Below, piece after piece: positions 57,956-64,000 of a stretch of 64,000 bases of DNA (the stretch's first letter is position 1; every line of letters begins with the position of its first letter). Made by a program: the position numbers and the translations under genes. Source of the stretch: Eptesicus fuscus (lineage: Eukaryota > Chordata > Mammalia > Chiroptera > Vespertilionidae); assembly GCF_027574615.1 (NCBI RefSeq), contig NC_072490.1, positions 28,449,501 through 28,513,500 of the forward strand. Reading direction: 5' to 3'. The notes beneath the pieces were generated by a model. That model ran no database searches, had not been told where the DNA came from, and saw nothing but the letters and a program-made list of their open reading frames with translations.

Positions 57956-59552
57956 GCTACTTATTGGCCCTTGCTGGCCCCAGAAACTCTAAGAATGACT
58001 GATCTAAATTTTAAAACCAATCATATAATAAAGCAGACCAATGAAGACTTAAATGGCTTAACGTAGAAACATAGACATGTTACTGCACATGCTTTCAATA
58101 TTACTCTTCTCAAAGTTGTTTACAATCTCCACCAGGGCCAGCCTCAACATTTATATACAAGTCGGCTTCTTTAGGGAGACATTCGTTTTCAAAGGCATTG
58201 TTGTCTACACTCATGGAGAGGAAGTAACAACCCAAATTGAAAACATATGACCCTGTGACTTCAGGCTGAGTGAGAATACAGTTTCTAATATACAGAAGTT
58301 GCATGAGAGCTTTCTGGGAAGGTAGATCCCCCAGAGACCTACTTAGAGAAAGGGAACGGTACTAGCCTGGCTAACTTCCTGAGGAGGTGTTGACTGAAGT
58401 TCATTAGTAAGGAGAATTTGCATCCCTCACTGCACTTCCAGCTCTCATAGATGGGCACCATGTGCTGAGAAATAGTTTCCAAAAGGCAGCTCTGCACTTG
58501 CTTTTGGAGTTGGTTAGAAGAAAATATTATGGAGGATGCATTCTGGGGAGGTGATTAAGGTTAGAGTTAGAAACAGCCTGGAATTTGGGGGATGCCAATT
58601 TCAATGTGTTGTGGGGTCCTCCTATGGCAGGGGTCTCAGGAAAGAGTAGAGAGAGTATCAGTTTGTTCCAATCCTTCAATTGATCAGGGGGTATAACCCT
58701 GGTAAACACCATCTTTCCTGAGGAATAGTCTTCAACAATTCATGATGGCTCTGTTAGACTTTCTGATTGTTGGGGTTTAACTCTAATAAACATGGTAGTT
58801 TTATAAGGTCCTTTTTATTTTCCCATACTTACTTTTGCATAGAAAATGCTTTTGCAGGAGCCCATGCATGAATGATGTGCCCTACACATATTTAAGTGAG
58901 GTAATGCATGTGAGTGCCTTGTGTACCATCTCACATACAGAAAGTACCCAATAATGGAAGCTCCTCACACTGTTTATGCTTCCTGCGTTTCACATGAGGA
59001 CACTGGGGCAGATGGAGTGACTGCCTTGCCCAGGGCTTATGTTCAGGTAACTAGACTGGACCCTAGATGTCTGCCTCTTCCCACCTCTCCTCCAGTCCAA
59101 GCATTTCAGTGCCTGGGCAATGCTCTACTTACAGAACGCAAGTCATAGCCCTTTGGGGAGCAGTTATGGCCGGACAAGATGGGAAAATGTGTTCTTAGCA
59201 ATGTGGCCCAGGGTTCACTCATTTAACCAATGTGTGCAGAGCCAAGACACAGGGGCTTTGGGGAGGCAGGGGGATGGCATTCACTGAAGAGCCTGTCACT
59301 TAACCATTAAGAATGGCATCCACCCAAGAAACTGAGCCCACTGATGGTTGGGGAGAGGGCATCACTGCAGATTGGCATGAAAAGAAGCAGCAATAGCTCC
59401 CATTCTCTAGTAGGAGCCACATGCCAGACACGTGTGTGCACTTCCGCACCACTTATCCCTAGGAGGTCGGTATGGTTATCCTAGTGTCGGCGCTGATCGT
59501 ACCCAAGGAAGATGCCTTCACATTTAATTCTGGAAACAGGGATATATGTTTC

Positions 59553-60290
59553 AGTCATTCATTCAGCACAAATTTACTGAGCTTTTTCCACCTACATTAA
59601 AGCTCTTGGCACTAGGAATACCGTGGTGACCCCAAGAGGGAGGGTTCTTATGCTCACATTGCTTAGAGTCAAGTAGCAGAGAGAGAGATACATACACACA
59701 CAAACTAAAAGTTTCATATGTGCCAAGAAGAAAAATAAGAGCATATGCCGAAAGATATAGTAAGAACATGCTAAATATATTTGAGGAAGGTTACAGAGAC
59801 ATCCTCTTTGGGGAAACCTGAAAGGCAGGTAGGTGTTGATAGTGAGGAAAAAGCAGGGGGGCGGGGGATGGTATATGTGAGGCCTCTAAGGCAGGAAGAG
59901 CCTGGCATGGAAAAAGACTGGAGGTCAGCAGTCACTGTGGCTTTAGCACAGGCATGAGGGATACACTGGCATAAGGTGAGGCACTAGCTGATCCCATGGG
60001 GTCTCGTGGGCCACGCTAAGGAGTTTGGAGCTTTACCTTAATGCAATGGGAGGCTATTAGAGAGCTTTAAGCCAGAGAGTGACATGCCCTGATTTATGTC
60101 TTACAAAGATGGCTCTAGCTACCGTGTAGAGAATGGATGGGGGGGGGGGGCAGTTGCACAGTGGCTGTTAGAGGTGATGGATGACAATGACTTGGTTAGA
60201 GTGGTGGCAGTGGAGATGGAGAGGAGTAGATAGGTTTGAGGTGTAATTTGGAGATGAAATTGACAGGCTTGGCAAGGAGAAGAGAACAGA
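59553..60290 (-). repeat. L2 LINE, antisense
   Basis: CATTCATTCAGCACAAATTT starts the L2 terminus in antisense. GAGGCCTCTAAGGCAGGAAG, GGAGTTTGGAGCTTTACCTT, AATGCAATGGGAGGCTATTA and GTAGAGAATGGATGGGGGGG follow in order. It contains a 12-base G run near 60139. Ends about 160 bases before exon 12. Confidence 0.85.
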
Positions 60291-60449
60291 GTGTTCAAGG
60301 AGAGGGATGAGGACAAAAGTGGGGAAGGAGAGGCAGTGAGCGGTCAGCCAGCACGGAGAGGCTGACAAGCAGCAGGGCGGTGGCACCTTGGCTTTTGTTT
60401 AACCACTGAAGCTCATCTTGATCCTGATGCCCCTTGTGTCTTATTACAG

Positions 60450-60665
60450 CAAAATGATGGACAGTTCACAGTGATCCAGCTGGTGGGGATGCTCAGGGGC
60501 ATCGCTGCTGGCATGAAGTACCTGGCTGAGATGAACTACGTGCACCGGGACCTGGCTGCTAGGAACATTCTGGTCAACAGTAACCTGGTCTGCAAGGTGT
60601 CCGACTTTGGCCTTTCCCGCTACCTCCAGGATGACACCTCAGACCCCACCTACACTAGCTCCTTG
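60450..60665 (+). CDS. EPHB1: EPHB1 exon 12: catalytic loop, DFG and activation segment start
   Basis: This 216-base exon (72 codons, phase 0 at both ends) follows CTTATTACAG and ends at a strong CTTG|GTAAGT donor. It encodes QNDGQFTVIQLVGMLRGIAA and AGMKYLAEMNYVHRDLAARN, with the tyrosine-kinase catalytic loop HRDLAARN. VSDFGLSRYL then supplies the metal-binding DFG, and the exon ends in the activation segment QDDTSDPTYTSSL with its regulatory Tyr. All catalytic residues are intact. The next exon should begin with the Gly-Gly-Lys of the P+1 region and the APE motif, but it was not found in the remaining 3.3 kb, so it lies beyond the window. Confidence 0.96.
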
Positions 60666-61219
60666 GTAAGTCCTTCTTGGTATTCTCAGGTAAAAGCATG
60701 GCATGAATAAAAGGTGGCTACACATGTCTGAGGACCCATGGTAGGGCCATACTCTGAAGGACTGGGACCTGAACTCATCTCTCCACTGGGGAAGCCAGGT
60801 GTTGGGAGAACCATCCATCTGGGAGGAATGATAGCAGCTGGCTATCCAGGCAAGCATTTGAGCATAGGCTGTGAGGAAGGGTCGGTATCTACTCTGTAGC
60901 CATGGTGTTTCTTGGCCAATGGGAAGAGGGCATTTTGGAACAGATGATTTGGGGGAATCCAAACAGTTGGACAGTAGCGTCAGAGATGTCTGTCAGCAGG
61001 GAACAGGCTCCAATGGGGTTGGCACTGTGTCACCAGGTAGACTCTGGGTACCCTTCTCTTCTCCCTTCCCATTGCTTCCAGATAGCTGTAAGTACCATCT
61101 TCATAATCAGTACTCGTAAACGTTTTTCCTGCTCTGCCTCCCCCTCCACATCCCAGGCAGTTCTAATCATCTATGTCCACTGACTAGTTCACACACGTTA
61201 TCTTAGAACTTCCGCAGGT

Positions 61220-61530
61220 CTAAACATGGCCCTTGATTTACTCTCCAGTTTCCCTTCCCCACTCTCTCCATCTCAATAGTTGCACCACTCAACTAATGAC
61301 TGAAACCTAGGACGCAGCCTTGGTTTTTTCTATATGCCTCACCATGCGTGCCCAATCCCTCAGCAACTCCGGTAGGTTCTTATAAAATCTGTTCCTTCTT
61401 TTCACCTCTCGGCCCCCACCCTATCCCAAAGTACCATTCTCTTTCACCTAGCCTGGCACCGTAGCTTCCAACTAGTCTCCTCTTATCTTCTTATGTCCGT
61501 TGTGGCATCCACAGTGACTGATCTTTCTAT
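61220..61530 (+). repeat. L2 LINE fragment
   Basis: GAAACCTAGGACGCAGCCTT, CAATCCCTCAGCAACTCCGG and CTTCCAACTAGTCTCCTC are L2 reverse-transcriptase C-terminal remnants in sense order. Confidence 0.7.
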
Positions 61531-61639
61531 CTGTCTGTCTAGCTATGTTCTTTAAACGTGCAAAGTATTCATCATTATGAAAATGAAAACAATTCAGAGA
61601 AAGAAGAGGAAAAGGATAACTAAGAATCTACATTTCCCT

Positions 61640-61855
61640 GAAGCCGGGGTCAGTAACGAAAAGGCCAGGAAGTAAATATTTTAAGCTTTGCTGGCCGAGA
61701 GGCAAAATGAGGCTATTATGTAGAAAATTACTTAACCATTTAAAATGCAACCCTTTAAAAAGGTATAAACTCCATTCTTGGCTCATGGGCCACAGAGAGC
61801 CAGGTGACCAGCCAGGTTTGGCACTCGGGGCATAGTGTGTGAACCAACCCCTGTC
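61640..61855 (+). repeat. hAT-Charlie-type MITE relic
   Basis: GAAGCCGGGGTCAGTAACG, AGTAAATATTTTAAGCTTTG, CTCCATTCTTGGCTCATGGG and a terminal GTGTGAACCAACCCCTG recall the same hAT MITE group as the fragment at 19736, here with a degenerate inverted end. Confidence 0.65.
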
Positions 61856-62109
61856 CTGAAGCACCTATTTCAACAGTTCGATGCCTCTTTTCACAGTTTT
61901 CTCTTTGCTCAAAAATTTGAAAATTTTGATATTATAAAGGTGGAATCGGACTCTGCCTATTGTTCTGTGTCTTGTGTGCCTCTCGGGCATTCTTACTGCC
62001 AAGCTGCTGTTCTGAAAGTTGTAAACATTCACGCTCCACCAGGAGTGTTTGGTGCCGCTCCTCCAGCCTCTCCACCAGCACTGGAGGTGATCAGTCTTTA
62101 AAAATGTGC

Positions 62110-62710
62110 CAATCCAAAGATGAAAAATGATACCTCGTTTTGTTTTCATTTGCATTTTAATTTGACTTAGAGATATTCACACAGCTACGGGGACTTCTGT
62201 TTCCTCTTCTGTTAATTATCTATACCTATCTCTACCTATTCTTCTATCGGGTTATTTGCTGGTTTTATTAGAAATTTATAAGAAGTCCTTTTCTAGTAGG
62301 GATGGTAACCCTTTGTCTGCATATATCATACAATCAGCCCCTCCCCCCTCCCCCAATACGTTGTTTGTTTGATACTGTTTATGAAACCCTTTGGCTTCCC
62401 AAACTGGTCAATACTCATGTAGTCAAAAATACCTATTTTTCCCCTCTATGTTTTTCTTGGATTTCCTGCTTTGTTTTAAAAGTTCTCTTCGCTCCAAGGT
62501 TATAAAATGCCTTTTTAAAGTTTCCTGTACTATTTTATTGGGGTGTTTTTGTTCTATATTTAAATATTTACTATTCCTGGAACTTATTTATTTTTCCTGA
62601 GATTGTATTTTGAAAAATTTCAAGTATGCAGAACACTTGATAGAATTTTACAGAGGACAGCCATGTACCCACCAGCCAGATTCATAATTACCAGTTGAGA
62701 TAAGAACCAC
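62110..62710 (+). repeat. L1-type LINE 3' region
   Basis: CATTTGCATTTTAATTTGAC, TATCGGGTTATTTGCTGG, GGATGGTAACCCTTTGTCTG and GTACCCACCAGCCAGATTCA follow the 3' region of old L1 elements. Decayed; borders approximate. Confidence 0.65.
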
Positions 62711-62724
62711 TGTGTTGTGTGAGA

Positions 62725-63065
62725 GTGTGAATAAAACTATAAATAACAAAATAGTCTCTCTGTATCTAGTGGCATTAAGGAAAGCTTCCAGAGGCAAAGG
62801 TGGTGCTCCCGCAGAGATTTGAAAAACAAGTTACCTAAGTGAATGGGGCCAGTTAGATCACTCAGAGACATAAGCAGCATATACAAAGGACCCGTGGCAA
62901 GAAGGAAGATGGACTTTTAGAAGAGCTGAGAGAAAACTTTGTTACTTGGCATTTGGAGAAAGAGGGGGAAAGTGACCAAGGAACTCAGCAGCAGTTATAT
63001 CATGTAGGGCCTCCTGGATCCTTGTGATGAAATTTACAGCCTTAGAGCAATGGGAAGCCATTCAA
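62725..63065 (-). repeat. L2 LINE fragment
   Basis: TAGGGCCTCCTGGATCC and GAGCAATGGGAAGCCATTCA are antisense L2 landmarks. It ends at the GT repeat. Confidence 0.7.
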
Positions 63066-63070
63066 AGGCT

Positions 63071-63123
63071 GTGTGAGTGTGTGTGTGTGTGTGCGCGCAC
63101 GCACGCATGCATATACACACACA
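63071..63123. repeat. GT-GC-AC alternating inverted repeat
   Basis: A GTGTGTG run changes through GCGCGC to GCACGCACGC, ATGCATATAC and ACACACAC, so the left half is largely complementary to the right. Confidence 0.9.
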
Positions 63124-63992
63124 ACCCAAAGGTGATGGATTTTCATTTTGGAAAAATAACTTGGCCTTTCTCTTGCCTTTCCCTTCCAAGCTCTTCTTCT
63201 CCCTTCTTTAAAAACAAAACAAAAATACTTTATTGGCTTTCTTCCTTTTCTCTTTCACCAAAAAGAGATTTAGCAGGTCCAATCAAAGTAGAAATCTGAG
63301 CAAGGGAGGCAAGTATTAGCAGGGATTGAGAACTGTGTGTGAGGGTGCCGGCAGTTTAGCAAAATTGGAAAATTAGCTCTATGCAGGGTCATTGATAAAC
63401 ATTTTGGAGATAATGTACAAATATGGAAAGCATGAAAGCTGGAATGAATTGTGTGGTGCTAAACTGGAATTGGAAGTATTGGTAAGAACTTGTGATTTTC
63501 AGCATATAAAATAAAAGAGAAATAAATGTAGGATGTGACTGCCTCAAAGCAATGACACCTGGGTAGCGAAGAGTACACCTGCACTCGGGTCTTGGATTCT
63601 GTACACTATTTTACACTAAAAGCAACCAAGACTCATTAGAGAAATGGCCCCTTCTAGGGACTGGCAGAGAAAGTACAAGATAACCTGGCGCATCTTTTTG
63701 TTCCAGAGAGTAAGAAAGTACTCAAATAATGATGGGGACTTACCAAAAGAACAATACCCAGCTTGAAGGGCCTCTCAATGTCCAAATATGGGATAATTTG
63801 AGTCTCAAAATAGATAATGATACTAGCAATTTATAACCCATTGAGTACGATAGGAGCTGTGGAGTCCATACTGATATGAATATACATGAATAAATAAATG
63901 AAAAGAAGAGGAAGCTTTTCCCAATACTGAAAAGAATGATATTATTAGAAAATCACTAGTTGGTGACCATCAGATTCAAAAATACCAATGCA

Positions 63993-64000
63993 GCCGAAAC
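63993..64000 (+). repeat. Possible start of a Ves SINE cut by the window end
   Basis: The last bases read GCCGAAAC, the same first eight bases as the Ves SINEs at 4202 and 23191. Eight bases are too few to prove it. Confidence 0.35.

Larger units (their letters stand above)
52904..60449 (+). other. EPHB1: EPHB1 intron 11
   Basis: This 7.5-kb intron carries an old DNA-transposon-like stretch near 53952, an L2 end near 54828, MIR copies near 56340 and 57725, and a minus-strand L2 at about 59553-60290 containing a 12-base G run at 60139. The other parts, 52950-53900, 55000-56330, 56520-57700 and 57960-59400, show nothing I can assign. Confidence 0.85.
1..64000 (+). other. EPHB1: EPHB1 gene, internal segment (introns 5-12, exons 6-12)
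   Basis: The whole window lies inside one gene on the plus strand. Seven exons with canonical AG/GT borders add up to 1049 coding bases and read through in a single frame across all junctions. The joined protein runs from the second fibronectin III domain through the transmembrane helix and juxtamembrane segment to the kinase activation loop. EphB1 is a membrane receptor tyrosine kinase that binds B-type ephrins on neighbouring cells and acts in axon guidance, cell repulsion and vessel patterning. The assignment to EPHB1 rather than EPHB2, EPHB3 or EPHB4 rests on recalled protein sequence, especially the transmembrane and juxtamembrane stretch. Exon numbers follow the human 16-exon gene by analogy. 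Both gene ends lie outside the window. Confidence 0.95.
60666..64000 (+). other. EPHB1: EPHB1 intron 12 (5' part)
   Basis: This is the start of the intron after the catalytic-loop exon. It contains plus-strand L2 remnants near 61220, a hAT-Charlie-like relic near 61640, an L1-like 3' region from about 62110 to 62710, a minus-strand L2 near 62725-63065, a GT/GC/AC alternating repeat at 63071 and possibly the first bases of a Ves SINE at the window end. I see nothing supported in 63130-63990. Confidence 0.85.

Noticed and set aside
1..64000. A new multi-gene biological system
   Set aside because: All coding signal belongs to one known receptor gene, and the rest is introns, repeats and unclassified non-coding sequence. 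I see no additional gene cluster.

Overview
The window is an intron-rich segment of a vertebrate genome. Seven short, conserved exons on the plus strand are separated by kilobase-scale introns full of interspersed repeats. The exons join in frame and encode the middle of an Eph receptor tyrosine kinase whose protein sequence matches EPHB1 (ephrin type-B receptor 1). The repeats point to a bat, most likely a vespertilionid. The evidence is many tRNA-derived Ves SINEs, one end-to-end HeliBat-type Helitron, two 213-bp hAT-type MITEs and a 97-bp piggyBac-type MITE, all identified by recalled family structure because no database search was possible.

Layout: 1-15860 is the end of the intron before the first exon seen here. 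Exons lie at 15861-15985 and 24086-24248 (second fibronectin III domain), 26636-26744 (membrane-proximal stalk and transmembrane helix), 27560-27624 (start of the juxtamembrane segment), 40117-40239 (juxtamembrane tyrosines and start of the kinase), 52656-52903 (kinase N-lobe) and 60450-60665 (catalytic loop, DFG and part of the activation segment). The rest of the kinase domain, the SAM domain and the PDZ-binding tail lie beyond position 64000. The signal peptide, ligand-binding domain, cysteine-rich region and first FNIII domain lie before position 1. The seven exon lengths (125, 163, 109, 65, 123, 248, 216) and phases agree with the Eph family, and I number them 6-12 of 16 by analogy with the human gene.

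The introns hold old mammalian repeats (L2 and MIR copies in both orientations, MER5-type hAT relics, L1 3' fragments) overlaid by younger bat-specific elements. Several of the young elements have intact target-site duplications. Microsatellites are frequent, including a (CA)20 run 88 nt upstream of the transmembrane exon.

I found no second gene, no non-coding RNA gene that I can support, no CRISPR array and no new multi-gene system. Almost all other open reading frames are shadows of repeats or introns. The most interesting features are the well-preserved DNA transposons, and splice-site details of the receptor gene that could allow isoforms.
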